Positions 35,595-47,600 of a DNA stretch of 64,000 bases are shown here, piece after piece. The DNA is from Chrysomallon squamiferum. Lineage: Eukaryota > Mollusca > Gastropoda > Neomphalida > Peltospiridae. Under the pieces are notes generated by a model. The model saw only the letters and a list, made by a program, of their open reading frames with translations. It had not been told where the DNA came from and did not search any database. Position numbers and translations under genes: made by a program. Location of the stretch: the NCBI GenBank assembly GCA_012295275.1, contig CM022665.1, positions 34,466,022 through 34,530,021 on the forward strand, written 5' to 3'. Numbering within the stretch: position 1 is the stretch's first letter; the number at the start of each line of letters is the position of its first letter.

Positions 35595-38081
35595 ATGGCA
35601 AAAACTACAAGTATGCTTATTAACATTGTCCTACTTCACACATTTTCACATTGCCAAAATGAACGAAGCCCAAATACTAAATGGTTTCGTGATAAGCATA
35701 GCAAGGTTATTTCCCAACCACTTTCAATGAATGAAAGAGTAAACAATGCAGAGATAGATCAAACTTACGAAACAGATATTTATATGAAAAACATTGCATT
35801 GACTATTAACAATACAAATTATGAAAAATATCTCAAATTTTGGGCATTTGGTTCGCATTTTAAAATTTATTTGAAAAAACAACTGCTATTTCACCCAGAA
35901 ATGACAATAATCCACGAAGACGGCATTGAGGCAAATGTTGAGATACCAGTATTTTATGCCGGATTCAGCTATGGTTCATCGTTGTCTACTGCACATGGTA
36001 GATTTTATAATAATAACTTTAAAGGGATTATAAACTGGAAAAATAACATTATAATAATTGAGTGTCCACATGCTCGACTTTCTCACAGCCATTTTAAAAT
36101 GTTTTCATGTACAGTTATTCTGAAAATGAATGTTTTTGAAGTCAATAATACAGATTCATGGAATGATTATTATCATGAAGAGAGGAATTATAAAAAATTT
36201 CTTAGTAAATCATTACCTCATGATACCAGATACACTGAAAACAAAAAAATCCATAGTAGGCATAAACGCGCAGTTTCAGTGCCAAGATCTTGTCACTTGC
36301 ACTTAGTTGCAGATCATTTATATTTCAAATATGTTGGAAGTTTGAATATTGGAACTACTGTTGAAACAATTATGACAAATATTGCCCAGGCAGATACCAT
36401 TTTTCGTAGTACTGATTTCAATGGTGATGGATATGGAGATAATATAGGATTTGTTGTTGCTAACATAACCATTTACAATCACCCATTTGTTCCAGGTTAT
36501 AAGTTACACAGTGAGGACCTGGATGTATATGAGTATCTTAACCGTTTTTCAGAATATGATTTTGGTGGATATTGCCTTGGAGTAGCATTTACTTATAGAG
36601 ATTTTGAAAAAGGAATTGTTGGTTTGGCATGGGTGGGCAGTTCTAGTCCTGTTGGACGTTCTGGAGGAATATGTGATGCCAGTATTTATGACACAGGTAG
36701 CAAAGTGTTCAGTTATAATACATTGCTATTAAGTCAGTTGAATGCTGGTGAATTCTATCCAACTTACAGGGCTGCTCTGGCATTAACACATGAGATGGGA
36801 CACAGTTTTGGTTCTGCTCATGATGAAGTTGGTGATAAAACATGTGCTCCAAATGATGAATATGGCAATTTTATCATGTATCCATTTGTTATAACAGGAA
36901 AAAAGCCAAATAATAAGAAGTTTTCACCCTGCAGTATTAATACTATTAATCCTGTCATTGTTAAGAAAGGTTCTTGTTTAAAAAAGGATATAGGTCCTGT
37001 TTGTGGCAATGGTATTCGAGAAGAAGGTGAACAGTGTGACTGTGGAACAATTGGAACATGTCGTTATATTGATCCATGTTGCACACCTAGTGATATGGAT
37101 AATATGGTTGATGAACCTTGCACTTTTGCCTCTGGGAAGATGTGTTCACCAAAGGAATCACCATGTTGTTCAAAACATTGTATGCCAATAAGTTTAAATG
37201 CAAGTCAGATTTGTAATCTTAGGACTGAATGTTCGTTAGAATCATACTGTGATGGAAAAAATGCATCTTGTCCAGCACCAGTTGCTGTTCCTGATGGGAA
37301 GTCTTGTAATGGCGGAAGAATGAGATGTGAAGCAGGAAAATGTACAACAACTGTCTGTGAATGGTTAAAACTCAAAGACTGTCAGTGTGTTGATGATCCA
37401 AAATTACACTGTCATATTTGTTGCATGCCAGAAAATGCAAGTCAGTCTGAATGTGCTCCTATAGGAACTTTTGATGTTGCATCAGATGACTTAAAAAATC
37501 TTAGAAGTCAACATGGTCAGCCATGCAATGGAAACCAAGGTTTCTGTGATGAAAATGATGAGTGTATTATGGCAAGTATTGACAGTATTAACATGAGAAT
37601 GCAAAATTTTTTCAGTAGTGGTTTTCATGAAGATATTGTAGTATGGTTCAAAACGTACTGGTCTTTTCTGTTTGCAGCAGTTGCTATTATGTTGACTTTT
37701 ATGGCATTATTTTTCATAACCTATAAAAAACACCATGATAGCCATGTGGAAGCACTTAGGGTGGCAAGATTGACTACAGCACTGGAAGAGGCAATTCATC
37801 AAAAACATGTCTATTATAAAAAAATTAAACAGTGTAAAGATGAAATTGATAAAAAAATTCTTCAAATAAAATTAGGAAAACAACTTGACTCTGCAGAAGC
37901 AGTAGCACGTCTTACTACTTTGTTTCCAACAGCACCACTTTTATTAATCATAGAAACAATGAAATTTAGTCCCAATGAAGAAGCAGCTGTACGACTGCTG
38001 TTAATTCGAGGGTTTCCCATGCGGACATTTAATGTATCAATTCCTTCACATAATATCATTTCAAAAAAGACTTTGAATTAA
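35595..38081 (+). CDS. ADAM10-like membrane metalloprotease, intronless copy 2
   Basis: Uninterrupted 828-residue frame, collinear with copy 1. Signal peptide about 1-20, furin-type site RHKR (222-225), zinc site HEMGHSFGSAHD (399-410), Met-turn near M428, disintegrin domain from about 466, cysteine-rich region, membrane span about 689-709 and a tail of about 118 residues. The catalytic residues are intact, so it should be an active sheddase of the ADAM10 branch. It has the same oddities as copy 1: no introns, acidic loop DFNGDGYGD (274-282), a coiled-coil-like stretch (about 717-762), then LTTLFPTAP...NEEAAVRLLLIRGFP. It differs by lacking the Cys corresponding to C212 of copy 1, and by a short C-terminal extension. 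AATAAA-type signals follow at about 38098. Substrate unknown. Confidence 0.9.
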   Translation: MAKTTSMLINIVLLHTFSHCQNERSPNTKWFRDKHSKVISQPLSMNERVNNAEIDQTYETDIYMKNIALTINNTNYEKYLKFWAFGSHFKIYLKKQLLFHPEMTIIHEDGIEANVEIPVFYAGFSYGSSLSTAHGRFYNNNFKGIINWKNNIIIIECPHARLSHSHFKMFSCTVILKMNVFEVNNTDSWNDYYHEERNYKKFLSKSLPHDTRYTENKKIHSRHKRAVSVPRSCHLHLVADHLYFKYVGSLNIGTTVETIMTNIAQADTIFRSTDFNGDGYGDNIGFVVANITIYNHPFVPGYKLHSEDLDVYEYLNRFSEYDFGGYCLGVAFTYRDFEKGIVGLAWVGSSSPVGRSGGICDASIYDTGSKVFSYNTLLLSQLNAGEFYPTYRAALALTHEMGHSFGSAHDEVGDKTCAPNDEYGNFIMYPFVITGKKPNNKKFSPCSINTINPVIVKKGSCLKKDIGPVCGNGIREEGEQCDCGTIGTCRYIDPCCTPSDMDNMVDEPCTFASGKMCSPKESPCCSKHCMPISLNASQICNLRTECSLESYCDGKNASCPAPVAVPDGKSCNGGRMRCEAGKCTTTVCEWLKLKDCQCVDDPKLHCHICCMPENASQSECAPIGTFDVASDDLKNLRSQHGQPCNGNQGFCDENDECIMASIDSINMRMQNFFSSGFHEDIVVWFKTYWSFLFAAVAIMLTFMALFFITYKKHHDSHVEALRVARLTTALEEAIHQKHVYYKKIKQCKDEIDKKILQIKLGKQLDSAEAVARLTTLFPTAPLLLIIETMKFSPNEEAAVRLLLIRGFPMRTFNVSIPSHNIISKKTLN

Positions 38082-38391
38082 CATAGTTTGACAAGATGAA
38101 TAAATAAGAATATAGTTGATTTTTATAAATATAATGTGAAATAATAATTATTAAACATTTTAAAACTTTGTATACAATTTTGATTATTTTCTTTCATTTG
38201 AAAGGCATTGTTTTATTAGTTAGTTTAAATGTCACACGAATAATACTGATCTTTCTTTACAGTCTTTATATTATAGTTATCCGTTTATTGTTGCTGTTTT
38301 TGGTTTTGATGTCCAAAAGGTTGGATCAGCATGGAAATCAAGTAAATTTAGATGATTCCTATTTCATTTAACTTTTTATTTCATGTAGATT

Positions 38392-38422
<31 letters not shown>

Positions 38423-41400
38423 TATAAAATATAATTTAAAACAACAATGTCCCTGATCTAAAAATGGAAATCTATTTATCCATTAAATATATATAAAGAA
38501 TCAAATTGATTTCCTGACTGCATGATTTTCATAAGCATACCAGACTTTCATTCATAACAGTGGCTGATTGTTTTGTCTTATCACAAGTCACTTGTTATAT
38601 TTTTTTAATTGTAATTACCTTTGACTGAATTCTAATAAATAAAATTAACAATAATTAATAATAATATTAATAAAATAAATTAAAAAATTATAATTAAATC
38701 AGTAGTTGTGAATGTGATGAGTAATACCAATGTGAAATACGTCTTCAAAAAAAATAAATTAATGGAATTTTCACCTGATTTCTCCTTTCTTTATTTGTCT
38801 AAGATTAAATTTGAAATCAACGATATGAATAAATCTTCAGCATTCTTTATTATCATTATTACCACCACTACCACTACTACTGCTGTAATTTCTTTGGATA
38901 CTTGATTAACATGTATTAGCATTTGATAAAACTACAGGGTGCTAGTAATGTCAGCACAGTCAATTTAGAATGGAAAACAAAAGTAAAATAGTAAGAGAAA
39001 TCTCATATAAATAAACTATTAAAAATCAGTTTATAATGTTAAGAAATACTGATGCTAAAATAATAATAAACGTTTTGGCTCATACTTCCTTTATTTTACA
39101 ATTTAGCTGGACTAAATGGAGTAACTATGCTTATTTTATTTATTATTATTGATTCTTTTAACAAATAAGTCCATACATACATAAAATAAAAAAGTGTTAA
39201 CTCTGGATATAAAATGAAAATAGTACTAAATTATATAAAAAAAATTATTTGTATAAAATATTAATTATAACATTCTAAAATGGAGGATATATCACTCTGA
39301 ATCTGCATTAAGACCCGAATATAAAGTAACTTGTAATAAATTTGAAGTGATCATCTCAGAAGCTGTTTGAATCATATCTATAGCTATAATTAATTAGGAT
39401 GCTATTCACCTTGCTGTACTTGCTTAAAATACAGAATACAGAAGCATCAGATATTGTATTTTGTATAGGTCTCTAATTCTGCTTCTCGCTTTTCTGATAC
39501 AAAAGCATTAGACTGTCTTGCTGATACCCAGCCCACTATCATTTCTCACTGACATATAAAAGTTTAAACACATAATTACAAATTTTGTGGAATTTATAAT
39601 CTTAAAGTGAAGATTCAAGTTTGGTGGCTCTAAATTCAACAGTCCTATGGACTCGTTTTACGAAATCGGGAAATTCAGCCAATAAAGAGGTGTCTGCAAA
39701 AATTTTCTAAGGATGGTAAGTCTTACCTTATATGCATAATAAATCCAGCATTACAAATTCAGGACTTGGCCACTTCTCCCACAGACACCCCTGCATATAC
39801 AGTTTATTATTAGGTTTCAAAGACTTTTGTATTATATTTTGATTATTTACTTAGTGTTTATAATTTTTCTTTACTGTTTAACATAATGTAATTTAATGTA
39901 AAATTCAGTTAAATAATTAATGTTTGTATGAATATGTATATGCATTTTATTGAAAATTATTAGAATTTTAAAATACTGTGTTACTGAATTGGATACTGCT
40001 TACCCCACACAATGTTTGGAATTGTCTGACTCCCAGTTTTTAGCAAAATGAATGAATAAATAAAAGAAAGAAAAAAAAGAGTTTTTATTATTATTATTGT
40101 TATTTTTAATTTTATATATCTTGTTTAGTGCTCTGTGTTTGATATATCAGATAAATGAATGTATTTAAAAAAAAAAAAAAAATTAATTGTATTATCAAAG
40201 AATCATCCATTACAGTGCAAACTGCTCAATGTGGGTTGTTAGAAAAAATGAGCAACAGGTAGAGATCTTTTATATGGAACTATCCTTAATAGGAAAGAAC
40301 CTAGAGTGGCTATTTTATACATTAGTTATGGGTCAAAGATAATAATAGAAAATAATCCAGTGAGTGCACTCAAAAAGATACATTCAACAAAACAATTATA
40401 GCATTTATTTCTTCACATTATCTAATCAGTTCATTTTACACTGACAAAAATGCTGGCAGTTATCGAAAAAGACAGTTAATGCAGTTTTAAATATGTAACA
40501 CATTACTGGATTATATTAAGAACTTGGTAGGAATTAATGTTTTATTTACCAACACACTTGAACATATTTTTAACTGACAGTCATATGTTATTACACATAC
40601 GGTTAAGGATTTTATATTGCATACAACTTATATGGCACAACTGGCCCAGGTAAGACCCAAACGAGAAGAGTGAGGATAATTTTAAAAACTATAACAATCC
40701 ATGTTAGTGGTAACAATTTTATAAAATTATTTCTATTTTCAAAATTCACTGCATAAATGTATAATGCAACTGGTCATGTCTCAACAGCGGCATAGATTGT
40801 AGAGAAAAATGGCACTGTACAGATTTGGAAAAAATGGCACTTTACTTTATTTTTCAGTATAGTTGCTTTAAAAAAAGTTAAAAGTACTTTTGAAAATACA
40901 GTTTAATCGTGCAATATTGTTACATACATGTATATTAATATATAGCATTATTCAGCCACTTGGTTTTGCTTAACAAAGTTCAGTATTATATCATGTACAC
41001 ATACATATACACAACATACAAATATATATATTATCAGATAATGTTGTCATATTGTATTTTTTTATATTTATAAATATATAATTATCATTTTGCATAGTCA
41101 CAAGATATAATTTTTATATTTTCAACATAGGTATTAAAATATCAGTAATGTCAGTTTAGAATTAACTAAAGACATATTTACATTTGTTTTGCCTGACCAT
41201 TTAATCTCAAATATTATTCATGCACTCTAAACAGGACTACTACCAATAACTAAATGTCAATAAGCAATACAAAATAGTTTTTGGATGCCATTTTTTCCAA
41301 ATCTGCACAGTGCCATTTCTTCTGGGTGCCATTTTTCCGTAGCCCCTCAACAGCATACCTAAACTTGTATATTATGTTATTTCATGAGGTACATAATAAT

Positions 41401-41681
41401 TTAATATGTCTTAATAAAGCCAAGTAATTACTACTACTGACTGGTCCAATATTTTTTAAGAAAAAAAGAAAGACGATTTTTATTTTTATTTTTATTTTTT
41501 AGAATTTAAAATATAAATTTTGAAATAATAATAATAATAATAATAATAATAAGTACTATTATCATCATCATCATCATCATCATCATCGTCATATTCATGG
41601 ATTTTATATTTGTTTCGTTTCGGTTTAATATTTAATATTTAAATTTATATAACTTTGGCGGCAAAGACTAATTTCGTAAAA
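38082..41681. other. intergenic region between ADAM copy 2 and CDAN1
   Basis: About 3.6 kb of very A+T-rich sequence with the inverted-repeat element at 40781-41350 and AAT/ATC microsatellites at about 41527-41586, just upstream of CDAN1. No gene seen. Confidence 0.55.
40781..41350. mobile_element. MITE-like element with arms of about 60 bases
   Basis: Left arm 40781-40840 and right arm 41286-41350 are imperfect inverted copies sharing AAAAATGGCACTGT and CAGATTTGGAAAAAATGGCA. The right arm has an extra copy of the ATGGCAC word. The interior is non-coding. No target-site duplication was resolved. Confidence 0.6.
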
Positions 41682-44600
41682 ATGGCTACGATCTTGAAAC
41701 TAGTGGCGCAAGGAAAAATACCACCTTATATTGTAATTTCATGGTTGAAAAAGAACTTTGACGTACGTACTTTAAAGATAATTAACACAGTTAAATGAAT
41801 GTTAAAGTTTTATATATGCGATAGCTTTAATTTCGTGTAGATCTCGTTTTTGTTCAAATTATTGTTAGCAATGACTCATTAACTAATAACTAATAACATT
41901 AACAATAATTTGAACAAAAAATGAGATCGTTAAATCAGATAGGGATAAATCAGATTCGGTATCGTCACAGTGTCATTTCTTCCTGCAGTGCACATTTTAA
42001 CTCGAGTTGCAACATCCAAATAATACTACTACTAATAATAATAATAATAGTAATAATAATAGTAATAATAGTAAGTTGAAAGTACGTTTATTCTTTCAGG
42101 TTAAAAAAAAAAAAAAAAATTTATTTGTTAATTATGACAGCTGAAAATATTTGTTTATTTTGCTGTTAATAATATTATTTCTTTTTAAAGGATGACACAT
42201 CACAGATGCTTTATGAATATGACGATCTTCAACATGAATTCGTTCCATACTTCCTCAACTACTTACGTTACCAAACAATACATTTGTTACAAAATAACAA
42301 AAATACAAACCTTTCTCCTGCAAAAACACCACATTTGAATAGTGTTAAAAGTGATGACAGTGGTGGCCATATCGGCAGTAGTGATTCAAAATGTTCTGCA
42401 GACAGCGAAACTATAGTTGTATCACCTGATACATTTTATCTTTCAAACAACAATAAAGATCCATCTGACAAAAGAAACTGTCAGAAATTAGTAAACAATT
42501 ATAAAGATGAGTGTCAACAGAAAAATGAAAACTTCTTACCCAACAGTCAGGCTAATGTGTGCAAATCACCTGTTCAAGGACAAACTCATGATAACCAGAG
42601 AGCTAAGCAGAAGCTTAGCTTTGGTGAATTTTTTAAAACACTTGATGTTAGTAAACAAAAGAAAAAAGTTAAAACCAATCTGAGTAGAGAGGGTTCTCCC
42701 TATGAGTTTATTACATCTCCATCTTGTTCAGTTAAAAAGAGAAACTTTAACAAAAAGAAGAGGTCATGTCAGAACATATCCATTAATGGTCAAATCAACA
42801 ATCAAGATACACAAGTTTTCAGTCTTTTGAGTTTTAGTGATTTCCCACCAGTGAGTGCTGTATGCAGCCCAAGGTATGATTATTCATATATAATACAAAA
42901 TATCTGTTGTTATTTATGTGAAATAAGTAATCTGCTAGAATCTTTACTATCTTTAATAATAATAATAATAAAAAAGTTTAAAATAAAAAATAAATAAAAA
43001 TAAACTAGAAAGTGATCCTGTAAGTAGTTTCAGAAAAAGAGTTTCAAAAGCATTAATGTTATTTAATCAACAGTATTAATTACTTTTTGCTAATATGCAT
43101 ATGAATGTTTCATACATAATATTCTTTGGATTGGAAGGAAAAGATTGGAGAGAAGATAGTTTGAATCACTTCCTCTGCTTTGAGCTCTTTTCCATTAAGA
43201 TGGTAACCAGATATAGCAAGCTTGGGAAAACCAGGAGGTGTAGAAATGTTTCCAAGCCAAGCTTTTCAGGTTTTGCATATGTGATCTGTTGTGTATTATC
43301 CTGTTAAAGTAAAACACTTTTGCTATTCATCAAACTAGACTGTATTTTCTTTCAGTGCAGCAGGCAACCATTTTTAACTCCTGACAGTCGATTTAGGAAA
43401 GATGCTGAAAAGATCCATGTTCAAAATATATTACAACACTAATATTATCATACTTTTGAATCAAGTGTTTTTTCATTAAGCATTTTGTGTTTTGTAATAA
43501 TATATTTATCATTTAGAGCTTACAAGATCATTAAAAGAAAAAATGATTGTCCTTTTTGAATATTATCAATAACTAAATTTGATAATTATTTGTTGCATCT
43601 TTCAGTGCAGATATAAAGTCTCAGATCAAGCCTGCAAATACTGATATGAATTCAGTCGGAAGATCTACTGAGACTTCTAAAAATCCATCTCGACGGATAA
43701 AACCAACATTTTTGCAGCAGGATTGCAAAAAACCTCTAACTTCCACTTTTCTGAATGCACCTGTTGAAAACAAGCCTAAGACATGCAGTTCTTCTAAGAT
43801 TGTAGAGGATGATGGGAAATTGACTTTCAGAGAAGAAAGAGAGCTTCTTAGGTAGGTTTGATATTCGTGTACTTATGTGAAGATTAAACTTAGAACTATG
43901 AAATCATTAACAATGTGTGTGTGTGTACAGACATATATATATATATCATTTATGATTTCATAAAAGTTAAACATTCACACAAGTATCATATATGTTACTA
44001 GATTTTATACAACTGTTATTTAGTTAAATAAAGCAAGGACTTTGTTCATTTGAGGAATATTTGAATAGAGCACATTAAATATATGTACAATTCTATTTGC
44101 ATTTTTGTTGTCAGTGAGGTTTAACACAAAATGTAATTAGGTTATTTGTTTCTACAAGTTACTTAGGAAAATACGAGGTTTAACACATTGAATTATTGCT
44201 ATGAAAAAAGTGTATAAACTGTGATAAATATAAAGTTCTAATGTTTTTATATTGTCATTTTTACAGACAGATGAAGGCAAAGCAAGATATCACCTATAAA
44301 ACACCAAGCAAACAGATATCAACACAAGTGACATCTTTCATGATCACACCATCTAGGCTTGACCATTTCAGTGAATTTGTTGTGGCCTGTCCCGAGGAGG
44401 TCACAAATAAAGATGTACTTGATTTATTGGTTGAGTTGTATTCTGGATGTCTTCAAGGTTTGAATGTTTTTATATTATATTCAGAATTCCCCAAACTAAA
44501 AATGGTACTATTTCATTTACTGTATATACTTGTGTACAAGGCGATCTTACGTATAAGTCGATGTGTATTTTAAGACCAAAAATTGCATCATTTTAGGTAT

Positions 44601-47600
44601 TACTTGTGTATAAGTCGACTGTAGATTCCAGGCACTGTCACTATTTTTAGACCAGTGTGACAGTGCCACGAAGGCCTACATTGTATGCCTACTGTAACAT
44701 AACTTGCACGAACATACCATAATAACGTAAATGCATGTATTACACGAGCTATAGCCTAAATCATTGCAAGACGCCGTAAGGCATAACGCCGTACTGGCGG
44801 TTTTCTCGCTTTAAAATGTATTTTTATGTCATTAAACGGAAGAATATCATGTTTTACATTCATATTTGGTTTTGTTATTTAATTTTTCAAAAATTTTTAT
44901 ACGATAAAATTATATTTTTGAAAAGCTGAAAGACCGCGATTATTTTAGATGCATCCTGTAGCAAAAAATAGTCAAAATGGCGACTCTTCAGCAACAGCTA
45001 CAAAAGCATTACCTATGTATAAGTTGACCCCCCAAAAATTACCTTAATATAGTCTCCCAAAAATTCGACTTATACACAAGTATATACGATATAAATTATT
45101 AAAGGCAAATATGTAAAATAATGAACACATTGTTTGTTATTTCCAGGTTCAATGATGTATGTTGAAAATGTTTTCATATTCCAGTACAACACATATTATG
45201 AACTTATTAACTTACTAAAAAAAAAGACAGTAAGAGTAAAGTAATTAACAGATGTTGTTTACAGTTTATAATATTATTTTCTATGATAATAAAAATAAAT
45301 AAGATCTGAATGCACACAGATGAGTATAAACATAACAGTGTTACTTGGTCATAGGTAACAAACCATTTTTCAGTGCTATATTTAGTTTGTTTATATATTA
45401 TGTTATACTTCTTTTCAGAGCATCTTTTTCCAAATGTGATTCAAGAATTGTATTTCCTGACCCAGCTTCTTACTGCTAGAGGCAGAGAAGTGACATTAGA
45501 TCCTGCTCTGGGTATTGCTGTTGTTGTTGTTGTTGTTGTTGTTATTTGAAATTAACAGATTTTCTTGACATTCAGTATATAATTTATTATCTTTACTGAA
45601 CCATACAATTGAAAACAATTTTTTATTTCATATTTTAGATAAATATATTTGATTCATATTTTAATTTAGTTTTCTATGAAATTTAAAAAACAAATTCAAC
45701 AAAAAAATATTTCTCACATTTTGTGTCAAAAACATCTTATTTATGGTGGTATTATCACTGATATTATTTCTGGTATTGAAAATGATTATCAACATTACTT
45801 TGTTTTTTATTTCTTTCCTGTAAAAGAAACTGAAGAAATAATTTATTTTGCGACTGTCCATAATGCTGTATATTTTGCTGTCAGTGTTATGGAGAAACAG
45901 ATAAGGTAAGTTTCTTGAATTTGTTTTAGATTAAATTGTTAAAAACTAAGATTATTAATTCCATTTGAAAGAGGCAGATATTTAAAAGAAGAAGAAAAAA
46001 GATAAAATAGTTATATTAATTCTCTTTATTGATTGAATAATGTAGTATTAAATGAATTTGTTAGCAAATGTCAGAAATATCAACTAGCATCTTTTAATCA
46101 TTATTTTTATAACATTTGTAATTTTAATTTTAGCGTCATCAAACTACTGGACAAAAGTACTATTAAATTTCTGTGTGACAATCACAGAGTGACAACATTT
46201 TCACCAAAAATGCATGATCAGTTAGAATGTATTTCTAATGCAAACAACAATGCAAAGGTTAGACACCTTAAGTAAAATTAAAAAAATAAATTGAACATAA
46301 CTTACATATTATAAGAGGTTTATTTATTATTTTCTTTTTTAAGTAATGTGATACATATTTTATTATTTAGAAAATATATTTTATTTTGTTACTCAGTCAC
46401 TGTTACATCTTTTTTTATAATCAGTTTCTGTCATAGCATATCTCAGCTTTTTTGTTTAATTTTAATTTTTTATTTCTTTAATTATTATTCTCTTCAAAAT
46501 CATTTTTCATAGTCAGTTATCTCTGTTTCTGTCTCTTTCTCTCTGTCTATCTTTCTGCCTTCTCATCAGTTATAGTCGAAAGAAAAATTTAAAACATTTT
46601 TTAGAACATAATTATTTTAATAACAAAAATAATTTAATCTTTAATTTACTTGAATTTTTAATTTTTTAAAATTAATTTTAGAAAACAACATGTTTTCCAC
46701 AAATACCTATTGGTGGAGTTTCTTTTCAAGCAGACACTGATAATCGCAAAAACTTTCCTAGTGATAAATCTTTCCATCAGTTTAAAAAACAAAGGTGAGA
46801 ACAAACAGCAGTAACTTTAATACTTGTTAAAAGTTTTTCAGTTTGAAAATATTTGTTATAATTCTAAAAAAAAATGTTGTTGTTCAAAAGGACTGTACTT
46901 CAGATATCTTTTTGTTTTAATTGCTGCTTTTTAATAATTATTTGATTGTAATTTGTATAACTATTATATATATTTTTAATTATTCAGATGAAAAATAATT
47001 ATTTCATATATTTGTTTTTAATTTTTTTTTATTGCAGGTGTGTTGATTTTAAAAACAAAATAATATATTATAATGTCTTAATTTCTGATTTGTATTTGAC
47101 TGTTATTCAGAGATAGATCATAGAGCCTGTTTATGATTTCATAATCTCATAGCAGTAATTATAGACTTGAAAAAATATTCTTTTTAACAGACACAATTTA
47201 TTTTTATTTCACTTTACTGTTTCAGTCATATATTTTTTGGTGGATATATTATATTAATTAAAACAATGATATGTTCACATCAGACACCTAATAGTAAATA
47301 TATTTGGATGATTAACATGGGTTTTACATTTTAAATATTTTAAAAGTATTTATTCACTTGTTTCAGATATATTTTATCAAATTATTCTAAATACTTGTTA
47401 GTTCGTTTTCATTTGTGGGTTGGGGTTATTTCAGAGATAGTTTTTACAAGTTAATTTTAAATGTTTGTTCATTTATGTTTCAGTGGCACATTTTATTATT
47501 TATTTTTACATTTGTGTTCATTCATTTATTTTGGAGATAAAGTTTACAAGTTAATTCTAAATAATTATTAATGTATTTGTTTCATTTTTATGTTTTACAA

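Noticed and set aside
43357..43443. Possible extra CDAN1 exon after TTTCAG at 43351-43356
   Set aside because: In the phase set by exon 2 it hits a stop after seven codons; the acceptor at 43604-43605 gives the conserved B-domain in phase. It could still be an alternative terminal exon.
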